Part shown: in pieces, positions 18,803 through 26,240 of the stretch
How the letters are laid out: every line of letters begins with the position of its first letter
How positions within the stretch are numbered: position 1 is the stretch's first letter
Assembly: GCA_947496705.1 (NCBI GenBank)
Contig: CANMDW010000026.1
Location: forward strand, 18,981 to 82,980
Length of the DNA: 64,000 nt
DNA from: an uncultured Aquimarina sp.
GTDB lineage: Bacteria; Bacteroidota; Bacteroidia; Flavobacteriales; Flavobacteriaceae
Direction of reading: 5' to 3'
Position numbers and translations under genes: made by a program
The notes under the pieces: model-generated
What the model was told of the DNA's origin: nothing
The model's input: the letters and a program-made list of their open reading frames with translations, nothing else
Databases searched by the model: none

Positions 18803-19726
18803 ATGGATAGTGTATACAAAAAGTTTTATAGAAATTTTTATATAAGAACAAATGGTTTTATGCCCACCAAACCATTAAATCAAAATATATATCCCGGTGA
18901 TTTTTTTCAGATCAAAAATGGGGAGATGATTGTCTTGGGTAATATTTTTCGAAATAAATTGATTAGCCCCGAAGAGTTTGAGTTAGCATATGGGATACAC
19001 CTTAATCCGGTGCATTGGCATTTTAGCGAAGGCGTAACAAAACCCTATTCTGGCAGAGATGTAGGTCATAATCCCATAGAAGGAGATTTTGAATTTAGTA
19101 AACAAATGCTAGCTTTTGATAGTGCCGGGAGCTTCTTTTTTAGAGGAAATCATCCACAATCGGCAAAGATCATGAATTGGAACGACCTGCAACAAGAACT
19201 GATCATCAAACTCACACAAACCTATTATTCGTTCAGAGAACTATATGTCGTAACTGAAAGTGCCATCACTTCTGATTGGACATTGGTGCTGGCCGGTTCA
19301 GATAAAGCCGAACTCGAAATTGCTACAGAATCCGAAAATTCAGGATTAGTTGATCTTTTTGGAGAAGAGGTTGTAAAGACCATGCAAGCCAGGGATATCG
19401 AATTTTATCATCGGGAGTTTAAGAAAAAGCCATCTTTCTTCAAAGCAAAAAAATTAGTGGTTCAGGAACAAAAGCTAGATACCTTCATTAGTAATTTGAT
19501 TAGTGAGCGAGCTAATACCAATGCATGGGTTAATGATTTTTATGATTTTGATTTTGATCATGATCCTATCAATTTTACAACACCGATATCTAATAATGCT
19601 CAGGCTTGTATTTTGGATATGTTACAAGCTAATGAGCTCAATCCAAACACAGCGCTACTCTACTTTAGATGGGCAGATGCCAGTTTGGATGATATAGAAA
19701 AATTCTTTACCGTTTATGGAAACTAA
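18803..19726 (+). CDS. Unknown eCIS-associated protein translationally coupled to the ATPase (307 aa)
   Basis: No signal peptide or membrane segment is seen. Residues 1-170 are mixed alpha/beta and rich in aromatic residues (N-P-V-H-W-H-F near residue 70; F-F-F-R-G-N-H-P near 115), followed by a helical C-terminal half. I do not recognise the family. The stop codon lies 11 bp inside the ATPase gene (overlap 19716-19726), so the two are almost certainly made together, which suggests a partner or substrate adaptor of the ATPase. It is preceded by a hairpin at 18699-18734. Confidence 0.7.
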   Translation: MDSVYKKFYRNFYIRTNGFMPTKPLNQNIYPGDFFQIKNGEMIVLGNIFRNKLISPEEFELAYGIHLNPVHWHFSEGVTKPYSGRDVGHNPIEGDFEFSKQMLAFDSAGSFFFRGNHPQSAKIMNWNDLQQELIIKLTQTYYSFRELYVVTESAITSDWTLVLAGSDKAELEIATESENSGLVDLFGEEVVKTMQARDIEFYHREFKKKPSFFKAKKLVVQEQKLDTFISNLISERANTNAWVNDFYDFDFDHDPINFTTPISNNAQACILDMLQANELNPNTALLYFRWADASLDDIEKFFTVYGN

Positions 19727-21077
19727 ACCCTATATCGCAGTGCTTCATCAGGAGATCGAATGGTTGCAACAAGTTATAAACCAGGTGATATGCACGTATT
19801 TCATGCAGGAAGGCCACGAAAAAGATTGGCAGGACATACCCCTGCCCGATCTTACTGATAACGATAGTCCTTATGCCGATATGATCAGAGAGTGGGACCT
19901 GGATCTATATGCAAGGCTGGCCCTCGCCATAGCAATGGCACCACACTTGTGTCCCGAGGTACTGGATGTATTCTTTGGAAAAAATCAAACTTATGATCGG
20001 GGATTTACCGAGTTTGGAGGAGTGATGGACAAAGATCACTCTGGTTTTTTACCCACAGGACAAACCTTAATTTTTTTGGTTGCTGCTACCGATCCCGAGT
20101 TGAGGTACGAGGTGCTCGATATACTAAGCCCAGCACATATCCTGATCAAAGAACAGGTTCTAGTGGTAGCCCCTACAGAAGACCATATCCCAAAAAACAA
20201 CGGAGTTTTAAGTGTAAGCCATCGTTGGTTTCATTATCTACTCACTGGTGAAATGTTAAAGATCGAGCAAAGCGCATCGTTTCCGGCAAAAAAAATTACA
20301 ACTCCGCTAGTATGGGATGATATCGTGTTGGACGATCTGGCTATGGAGCAGGTCCTAGAGATCAATACGTGGTTAATACATGGCGAAACATTGATGCAGG
20401 ACTGGGGGTTGTTTAAAAAGATAAAACCAGGATATCGTGCACTATTCTATGGCCCTCCTGGGACAGGAAAAACCCTAACCGTGTCGCTGTTGGGCAAAGC
20501 ATCGGGTAGAGATGTATATAAGGTTGATCTCTCTATGATCGTTTCTAAATATATAGGCGAAACCGAAAAAAATCTATCTAAAATATTTGATATCGCGCAA
20601 TACAAAGACTGGATTTTATTTTTTGATGAGGCCGATGCTTTGTTTGGAAAACGTACCGAAGCTAATTCCTCTAACGACCGGCATGCCAATCAGCAAACAG
20701 CATATTTATTGCAGCGTATCGAAGATTTCCCCGGAGTGGTTATTTTGGCTTCTAACCTAAAAGCCAATATGGATGATGCTTTTACCAGGCGATTTCAGGC
20801 CATGATTCATTTTGGGATACCGGCACCAGAAGATCGATATCAATTATGGAAAAATGCTTTCTCGGGCACCTGTACGCTACATCCCGATATTGATCTATGG
20901 CAAATTGCCGAAAACTATGAACTGGCAGGAGGAGCCATTATCAATGTGTTACGCTTTTGTGCCTTATCGGCTATCAACCGAAATGATACCGTAGTCACAA
21001 AACAAGAATTGTTAACAGGACTAAGACGTGAATTTAAAAAAGAAGATAAAACGATAGAGGTATTAAACGCATCATAA
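19716..21077 (+). CDS. AAA+ ATPase of the injection system (Afp15/Pvc15-like)
   Basis: 453 aa. The N-terminal 200 residues are family-specific. The AAA+ module follows: Walker A G-P-P-G-T-G-K-T at 246-253, Walker B I-L-F-F-D-E-A-D at about 300-307, a sensor-1 Asn in L-A-S-N-L near 347 and arginine-finger residues in F-T-R-R-F-Q near 360. It ends with a lid domain (G-G-A-I-I-N-V-L-R-F). Pvc15-type ATPases are needed for particle assembly or cargo loading and are among the most conserved eCIS markers. It overlaps the 307-aa gene upstream by 11 bp. Confidence 0.94.
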   Translation: METKPYIAVLHQEIEWLQQVINQVICTYFMQEGHEKDWQDIPLPDLTDNDSPYADMIREWDLDLYARLALAIAMAPHLCPEVLDVFFGKNQTYDRGFTEFGGVMDKDHSGFLPTGQTLIFLVAATDPELRYEVLDILSPAHILIKEQVLVVAPTEDHIPKNNGVLSVSHRWFHYLLTGEMLKIEQSASFPAKKITTPLVWDDIVLDDLAMEQVLEINTWLIHGETLMQDWGLFKKIKPGYRALFYGPPGTGKTLTVSLLGKASGRDVYKVDLSMIVSKYIGETEKNLSKIFDIAQYKDWILFFDEADALFGKRTEANSSNDRHANQQTAYLLQRIEDFPGVVILASNLKANMDDAFTRRFQAMIHFGIPAPEDRYQLWKNAFSGTCTLHPDIDLWQIAENYELAGGAIINVLRFCALSAINRNDTVVTKQELLTGLRREFKKEDKTIEVLNAS

Positions 21078-21095
21078 ACCCATACCAAAAATAAC

Positions 21096-21665
21096 ATGAC
21101 ACACCGTAAACTTCATAAAAACAACAAAACAGCAACAGGACTGGACCGTTGGTCCAGGCTACACAAATTTGTATTAGATATCGAGTCTTGGGGAAAAGAA
21201 GTACCCTATACCCAGCGTAAAGTGATGATCGCCGAAGCTCTAAATACCTGTACCTATCATAGATATCTAAAAGTGATAGGATATCTGATTACGGTACGTA
21301 AAGTTTTTTTGATTATAGAAACCCAGGACTACAGGTTAGAAGATGCCTTAAGATTGTTTTATGAGTGCATAGCAGATTCGATACATCACTATCTCAGAGA
21401 AGAACGAGAACTGGATCAGGAACGATGCGAAGAATACCAAGAGATAGAAGAAAAACATATAGCACACCATGATCTTTTTAAGCGATACCCATTTGATAAT
21501 GAATACTTGCTTAAGCTTATCATAGGTCAGGAAATTGATTTACTCTATTACAGCCCATACCTGGCAAAATTAAAAGACCAGATCCATGACTATAATTATT
21601 GCTCTGCCTTGGATTATAGAGGAGCAAAAAGCCCGGTTACGATAACAAAATTATCAGAATTTTAG
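21096..21665 (+). CDS. 189-aa protein resembling an inactivated Y1/REP-type transposase domain
   Basis: Lies 18 bp after the ATPase and 5 bp before the first cargo gene, so it belongs to the operon. The stretch G-Y-L-I-T-V-R-K-V-F-L-I-I-E-T (about residues 67-81) lines up with the A-Y-x-L-M-P-N-H-x-H-L-L-I-E-T core of REP-associated tyrosine transposases. Further on, S-P-Y-L-A-K-L-K-D...Y-N-Y-C-S-A-L-D-Y (about 153-175) resembles their N-P-V-R-A-x-L...Y-P-W-S-S-Y tail. The two metal-binding histidines of the HUH motif are replaced (R-K-V-F), so it would not be a working transposase. The likeness is by eye; the protein could also be an unrelated alpha/beta fold. No other eCIS protein matches it. 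Confidence 0.6.
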   Translation: MTHRKLHKNNKTATGLDRWSRLHKFVLDIESWGKEVPYTQRKVMIAEALNTCTYHRYLKVIGYLITVRKVFLIIETQDYRLEDALRLFYECIADSIHHYLREERELDQERCEEYQEIEEKHIAHHDLFKRYPFDNEYLLKLIIGQEIDLLYYSPYLAKLKDQIHDYNYCSALDYRGAKSPVTITKLSEF

Positions 21666-21670
21666 AGAAG

Positions 21671-23785
21671 ATGGAAAACAAAGAGTTCACCAAAAGATCA
21701 GCAACTACAGTTGCTGCAGTACAAAGAAAAATTTCTGGTTTATCAGGTGGTAACGCAATACCATTAACAAATAACCGCCCAGAAACTATTATCCAAAGAA
21801 AACAAATCGCGGCTATGGCAAACCACCAGCCAAACCAACCTATCCAAAAAAAAGTATACCCTAAACGTAGTCGAAGGGAAAACAACACAGGTTTACCGGA
21901 TAGGCTAAAATCTGGGATTGAAAACCTCTCGGGCTATGCTATGGATGATGTAAAAGTACATTACAATTCTAATAAACCCGCTCAATTACAAGCCCACGCC
22001 TATGCTCAAGGAACAGATATTCACTTAGGACCTGGCCAAGAAAAGCACCTGCCGCATGAAGCCTGGCATGTGGTACAACAAAAACAAGGTCGAGTTCAAC
22101 CTACGATGCAGATGAAAGGTAAAGTGAATATTAATGATGATGTAGGCTTAGAGAAAGAGGCCGATGTGATGGGGGGTAAAGCTCTGCAGATGAAAGAAAA
22201 AGAATCATTAAGGCGATTACAACCAATCGATAATAATTTTATTCAACTAAGAAGAACAAAAAAGAAACGTGTTGCTAATTTGATAGAAGAGGAACCTATA
22301 GAAAAGGATACCCGAGACTTGAAGAAGATTATTAAAGATAGTAAAGACACACTAAGTGGTAAATCTAAAAAAGGTAAAAAGAAAGGTAAAACTAAAAGAA
22401 GGATAAAAAAAAGGAGAGCCAAAAAAGGGAGTGTTCCAAATTGGATATTACCAGAAGCATCAACAACAAAAGGATATGAACTTGAATTTGCACGTGTAAG
22501 TTATGAGCAACCACCCAAACTAGAGGGGTTAGGACAACTGATGCGTGGAGCCACTCATGCAGAGTATTATGCTTCTAAACAAAAAGTTGGCGGATTACCT
22601 ATTAAGATCGAAGGAGATGCTGCAGGAAAATTGGAATTAGTTACGCCTCCATTGGTAGTTACTCCTCAAAACCGAGTACACGTATTTAGTAAATGGTCTC
22701 ACATGACTAAGCGAGCTGCCAATAAAAAAGATTTAGGAGAAGCAAAAACTCAAATAGAACAAGAAACAGGAATTCGTTTGTACCCAGACATTAAAGGTAT
22801 TAGATCATGGTTTCTTGATTTTCGTCATGGAACAGGAAGTATGGGAAGTTTTAAACTTGGAGCAGAGAGTGGTAGCAAAAAAGCGATGAAGAAGAAAGTA
22901 AACGCCAAAAATCTTAGAGAGATTCTTATAAAACCTCTATCAGGAGGTAAAGGAAAGAATAAATTAAATATTCATGTAAATGAAGCTATCAGAAGCAATA
23001 ATATCCAAGAAGTGGATTTTTACAAACAATTTGGAGCTAGGTCACGAAGAAAAAGTGCCTCACATAAAGCATATGAAAATGCACGTAAAGATATCGGAGT
23101 TACTTTAATGAATAATCTTGAGCTAACAAAAGGAATTGAAACACTTATAGGAAGGCAAGTTGGAGCATATATAGTAGATTCAGCAATATTAGGAAGCTAT
23201 AAAAAACTCAAAAACAACACCAAAAACATCAATTTTATTAGTGGAAAGCAAAAAGGGATAGACAGGTTTAGTGAAGCTCAAAATGTAGGCAATCTTGATT
23301 CAAGTATTAAAGATCGTTCTAAAATATTCTTGAAAGTTGCCTGGGAAGATGTGATAATGAAAGAAATTCCCATAGATGTTCGTGCAGAAGTCATCCAAGA
23401 AATATTGAAACGTGCTCAAGATGAAAAGAAGAATTTAATAGAATCTGCCCGTATAGCAGCAGAAAAATTTTGGCAAAAACCAACCAGAAAAGCCAAAACC
23501 AGGCTTACAAGTGATCAGCGAGAGCAATTTATAAGCGATGCAGGAACCTATGCAAATGAAGCTATAGAAAAAATGATCGTGCAATTACATAAGTTATCAG
23601 GGTTAAAAGATGGTCAAATACTCAAAAACTCAGGAGATTTTGGAGAAAATGCAAGTGCTGGTTTATTGGCAGTTCGTCCAGACACATTAATAAGGCCGGT
23701 AAAGAGTGGAGACGATCATTTATATGTAATAGAGCATAGAGGTAGAAGGATACGATATCCTCGACAAGATCAGGTAACCGAATAG
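21671..23785 (+). CDS. Large eCIS cargo candidate: DUF4157 leader plus amidoligase-like toxin region
   Basis: 704 aa. Residues 1-70 form an eCIS leader with N-N-R-P-E-T-I-I-Q-R-K-Q near 34 and I-Q-K-K near 58. Residues 71-170 are a DUF4157 domain: G-L-P-D-R-L-K-S-G-I-E-N-L-S-G near 74, H-E-A-W-H at 129-133 (an HExxH zinc-protease motif) and E-K-E-A-D near 161. A strongly basic Lys/Arg linker (about 225-260) leads to an unknown 440-aa region. Near its start, Y-E-L-E-F...G-D-A-A-G-K-L-E-L-V-T-P-P-L recalls the opening of amidoligase-type ATP-dependent ligases; the rest is unrecognised. A PKRSRR-encoding repeat is embedded at residues 64-69. Its place after the ATPase fits cargo. No immunity gene is evident. 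Confidence 0.82.
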   Translation: MENKEFTKRSATTVAAVQRKISGLSGGNAIPLTNNRPETIIQRKQIAAMANHQPNQPIQKKVYPKRSRRENNTGLPDRLKSGIENLSGYAMDDVKVHYNSNKPAQLQAHAYAQGTDIHLGPGQEKHLPHEAWHVVQQKQGRVQPTMQMKGKVNINDDVGLEKEADVMGGKALQMKEKESLRRLQPIDNNFIQLRRTKKKRVANLIEEEPIEKDTRDLKKIIKDSKDTLSGKSKKGKKKGKTKRRIKKRRAKKGSVPNWILPEASTTKGYELEFARVSYEQPPKLEGLGQLMRGATHAEYYASKQKVGGLPIKIEGDAAGKLELVTPPLVVTPQNRVHVFSKWSHMTKRAANKKDLGEAKTQIEQETGIRLYPDIKGIRSWFLDFRHGTGSMGSFKLGAESGSKKAMKKKVNAKNLREILIKPLSGGKGKNKLNIHVNEAIRSNNIQEVDFYKQFGARSRRKSASHKAYENARKDIGVTLMNNLELTKGIETLIGRQVGAYIVDSAILGSYKKLKNNTKNINFISGKQKGIDRFSEAQNVGNLDSSIKDRSKIFLKVAWEDVIMKEIPIDVRAEVIQEILKRAQDEKKNLIESARIAAEKFWQKPTRKAKTRLTSDQREQFISDAGTYANEAIEKMIVQLHKLSGLKDGQILKNSGDFGENASAGLLAVRPDTLIRPVKSGDDHLYVIEHRGRRIRYPRQDQVTE
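21859..21878 (+). repeat. Short near-palindromic repeat inside the first cargo gene
   Basis: CCCTAAACGTAGTCGAAGGG, an imperfect palindrome that differs by two bases from the second copy (24102-24119). It is read in frame as P-K-R-S-R-R, between the leader and the DUF4157 domain. It resembles a short dispersed repeat common in intergenic DNA of Flavobacteriia. Confidence 0.6.
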
Positions 23786-23913
23786 TGAACGGTGTTTCCC
23801 TTTTTTATAGAAGAAAAATATGTAGATGTAAAAAAAGTAGAATTGTTATTCATTCTATTTAATTGCAAATAGACAAATACTTAAGAGCAATTAAGAAACA
23901 AGAAAATACCGTT

Positions 23914-24762
23914 ATGCATACTCATACATATAAAGAAAAGAAAAGCACAACGAGTACTGTTACACATAGTTTTTCTAGAGGAGAAAATAAAAGCACTACT
24001 TTTCAATTTGAAGACAACCGCCCAAAATCTGTTATACAGCAAAAGCAGGTAGAAGCTATGGCAAACTATCAACCAAACCAATCTATCCAGAAAAAGATAC
24101 ACCCTGAGCGTAGTCGAAGAACAAATAACACTGGATTACCTGACACTCTAAAATCAGGTATAGAAAACCTTTCTAGCTATGCTATAAATGATGATCTAAA
24201 AATGCGTTATAATTCTAGTAAACTTACTCAATTTCATACGCAGAATGATCAAAACCTTATCATACAATGTATGATGGAAAATGAAGACAATGATACCTCA
24301 AAAGATGAAGATTCTGAAAAAAGCGAAGAGCAAAAGAAATTCGCTAAAGAAAATGACTGGGATATGAATAACATAAAGATTATTTCAAAAGGGGAAGAAT
24401 GGAGAAATGCTAACACATCAGGTGAGCCTGGTGGAGAAGGTCAGACAGGGCGAAAAGGAGAAGCTATATGGTTATCCCAAGGTGATCCCAGTGCACAAAA
24501 ATATTACGGAGCTGGCGGATTATCGGGAAAAGTGCATCTTTATCATGCAAATAAAAATTTAAAAGTAGCTGTACTACCGGCAGGTGGTCAGGTGTTTGGG
24601 GATGAGATCGCAACATGGACCGACCTATTTCCAAATATTGAAGGGGCTTATACAAACCATGGTAATGGTATGGAGGAGTTAGTAGTCTTCAATAGTAAGA
24701 ATCTTGATTATAGGGAAACGGTTGACATGGGTTGGGGTCAGAATAAAACTTCTGATATGTGA
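23914..24762 (+). CDS. Second eCIS cargo candidate: shortened DUF4157-type leader and ART-like C-terminus
   Basis: 282 aa from ATG 23914; a TTG at 23863 is a longer alternative. Residues 30-100 repeat the leader of the preceding protein (N-R-P-K-S-V-I-Q-Q-K-Q, M-A-N-Y-Q-P-N-Q-S-I-Q-K-K, N-N-T-G-L-P-D-T-L-K-S-G-I-E-N-L-S-S). The sequence diverges where the HExxH part should follow, so the zinc motif is absent. An acidic linker (D/E/S/K-rich) leads to about 130 residues containing G-E-A-I-W-L-S...A-Q-K-Y-Y-G, A-N-K-N-L-K-V-A-V-L-P and E-E-L-V-V-F-N-S-K-N-L-D-Y. That spacing recalls ADP-ribosyltransferase/PARP folds, by inference only. It ends against an IS256 remnant. Confidence 0.7.
   Translation: MHTHTYKEKKSTTSTVTHSFSRGENKSTTFQFEDNRPKSVIQQKQVEAMANYQPNQSIQKKIHPERSRRTNNTGLPDTLKSGIENLSSYAINDDLKMRYNSSKLTQFHTQNDQNLIIQCMMENEDNDTSKDEDSEKSEEQKKFAKENDWDMNNIKIISKGEEWRNANTSGEPGGEGQTGRKGEAIWLSQGDPSAQKYYGAGGLSGKVHLYHANKNLKVAVLPAGGQVFGDEIATWTDLFPNIEGAYTNHGNGMEELVVFNSKNLDYRETVDMGWGQNKTSDM
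24102..24119 (+). repeat. Second copy of the PERSRR-encoding near-palindromic repeat
   Basis: CCCTGAGCGTAGTCGAAG, in frame as P-E-R-S-R-R at the same place in the leader as the copy in the first cargo gene. This copy is closer to the dispersed form I recognise from flavobacterial intergenic DNA. Confidence 0.6.
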
Positions 24763-25052
24763 CAGAAAGCATAGAAAAACCTAAAAAAACACCTATGAAT
24801 AATGAATCTGAACGTTCCAAAAGCAACAAACGTAATGGTAAGGGTAAAAAGACGTTAAAAAGTGATTTTGGCACCTTTGATATGAGCGTTCCTACCGATA
24901 GACAAAGTAACTTTGAGCCGGAACTGGTAAAGAAACATCAAACCATTTTAGCAGATAATCTATCTGACAAGATTATAGGTTTGTATGGCCTGGGGATGAG
25001 TTATCGGGATATTTCTTCCCATATCAAGGAGCTGTATGATACGGATATTCCC
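24759..25052 (+). mobile_element. Internal fragment of an IS256-type (mutator) transposase
   Basis: The frame opens with GTG inside the stop region of the second cargo gene and carries about 85 residues typical of IS256 transposase N-terminal regions: N-K-R-N-G-K-G-K-K, then V-P-T-D-R-Q-S-N-F-E-P-E-L-V-K-K-H-Q and K-I-I-G-L-Y-G-L-G-M-S-Y-R-D-I-S-S-H-I. The first 60 or so residues and the whole catalytic DDE region are missing. The match stops at about 25052, where the sequence changes to minus-strand coding of an outer-membrane protein. It is a scar, not an active element. I found no terminal inverted repeats. Confidence 0.8.
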
Positions 25053-25353
25053 AATTGTTCTTTGATTTTTGGTAGTACAGTTCCCTGATGTCCCAATGGA
25101 TTCTCTTCTCATCCACATCCAATCTGAAGAATCCCTTGAAGTGCAGTACATCGTATTCTTTGTTCCAACTCAAAGAATACTCAGGGGAAACCGCCAATGA
25201 TAGAAAATGGTCTTTTTGACCTTCAAAAGCTGCATTATTTGGAAAGTATCTGTACTCAGTTTCAAGTTTCAATTCAAAATTATCGGTTACTTTTTTCTCT
25301 TGCCCATAGCATACGGAAATGAGAATTAATAGTATGCTTATATATATTTTCAT
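25053..25353 (-). pseudogene. Truncated outer-membrane protein gene (N-terminal 100 residues)
   Basis: ATG at 25353 opens a clear signal peptide (M-K-I-Y-I-S-I-L-L-I-L-I-S-V-C-Y-G) followed by alternating beta-barrel-like sequence (L-E-T-E-Y-R-Y-F-P, F-L-S-L-A-V-S-P-E-Y, F-K-G-F-F-R-L-D) and W-D-I-R-E-L-Y-Y-Q-K. This start and the last motif are typical of the beta-barrel proteins encoded after RND exporter/LolA-like pairs. Coding similarity stops at the IS256 junction near 25052. About three quarters of the gene is probably lost. Confidence 0.75.
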
Positions 25354-25365
25354 AAAAAATGTAGA

Positions 25366-25410
25366 AATAAAAAGGAATCGGCCACACCTAATAAGGGTTC
25401 CCGATTCCTT
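25366..25410 (-). terminator. Strong intrinsic terminator or attenuator on the minus strand
   Basis: On the minus strand AAGGAATCGG (25410-25401) pairs perfectly with CCGATTCCTT (25381-25372) over a 19-nt loop and runs straight into TTTATTT. It lies 20 bp after the LolA-like stop codon and ends only 13-20 bp before the outer-membrane protein ATG, so it would limit read-through from the upstream genes. Confidence 0.75.
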
Positions 25411-25430
25411 GTTATCAATCAAAAAAACAA

Positions 25431-25805
25431 TCAGCCACCAATTCGTTTCAGGGCGTTTTCAGTAAAATCTTCATCGGCCAACTCCACCTCAAAGTTGTAG
25501 TCGGAAAAAAGTAATGTCGTTTCCTTACCATTTTGATGATTGGTCATTACCATTTTTCTAGACCTTCAATGTTTGTTCTTATATTGTTTGTAATCACTGT
25601 GAACCAAGGTTTTTAACAACTCATTTTTGCGGTCATAGAACTCAATTTTTTCTACTCGATATCCTTTGCTTTTATTGTATGAGGTTAATCTACGTGCGTA
25701 ACCAGACTTTGGGTCTACAGGGTCTTGCTCTACAACAAGTAATCCCTCTTTTTCTTTGATGAATTTGTAGGTGTACTTCTCCACTTCATCAGATGATAAA
25801 TCCTC
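25431..25805 (-). pseudogene. LolA-like outer-membrane lipoprotein-sorting protein, C-terminal remnant
   Basis: Minus-strand coding for the C-terminal half of a LolA-like protein: E-D-L-S-S-D-E-V-E-K-Y-T-Y-K, Y-D-R-K-N-E-L-L-K-T-L, K-M-V-M-T-N-H-Q-N-G-K-E-T-T-L-L and a last segment D-E-D-F-T-E-N-A-L-K-R. An in-frame TGA at 25566-25568 interrupts it exactly where the family usually has Trp (TGG), so one base change made the stop. The N-terminal half including the signal peptide is missing. The remnant is fused at its start to an RND transporter fragment across a shared E-D-L coding segment (25797-25805). Confidence 0.8.
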
Positions 25806-26209
25806 CACATAAAGGTCATCATTGTCAACCCTATAGTATGCTGAAAATTGGTTATTTCATCTACATGTGTTGAAAATGGCGTTTTCCAAGCTTTTGCCGT
25901 AAGCTCCTCAATAGCCAAAAGGTTTTCTTTTGTAAATACATCTCCATTTTTAGCGGTAAGTACGATAAAGATGTTATCATCCTTAGTGTATTTTTGTTGC
26001 AAACCATCAAAGGCTAAAAGCTCTGGGTTATCATCACCAAAATAAGCATGATAATCTCCGTCAAACTCCATTTTACCCTGTGATGCAATACCGAATGCCA
26101 ATAGTACACTGGCAACTAGAACACCCCATTTGTATGTAACTATAAACTCAACCCATTTATTTGATGGTAAATGAGTTCAGTTTTTCTTCTGTTTTTTTAA
26201 AGCATCCAT
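25806..26209 (-). pseudogene. RND/MMPL-family exporter, N-terminal remnant with frameshifts
   Basis: Minus-strand coding for the start of an RND-superfamily transporter: K-W-V-E-F-I-V-T-Y-K-W-G-V-L-V-A-S-V-L-L-A-F-G-I-A (first membrane helix), D-G-D-Y-H-A-Y-F, K-Y-T-K-D-D-N-I-F-I-V-L and T-N-F-Q-H-T. The probable ATG at 26207-26209 is out of frame with the membrane helix, and a further shift after N-F-Q-H-T is needed to reach D-N-D-D-L-Y-V-E-D-L. More than 600 residues of a normal transporter are absent. With the LolA-like and outer-membrane fragments it is the wreck of one export operon. Confidence 0.78.
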
Positions 26210-26240
26210 ATAAAAAATTATTGATTAAAATTTTTGCGCT

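Noticed and set aside
19716..21077. Treating the AAA+ protein as a MoxR or FtsH-type chaperone
   Set aside because: The family-specific N-terminal 200 residues and the operon position fit the eCIS ATPase better, and no protease domain follows.
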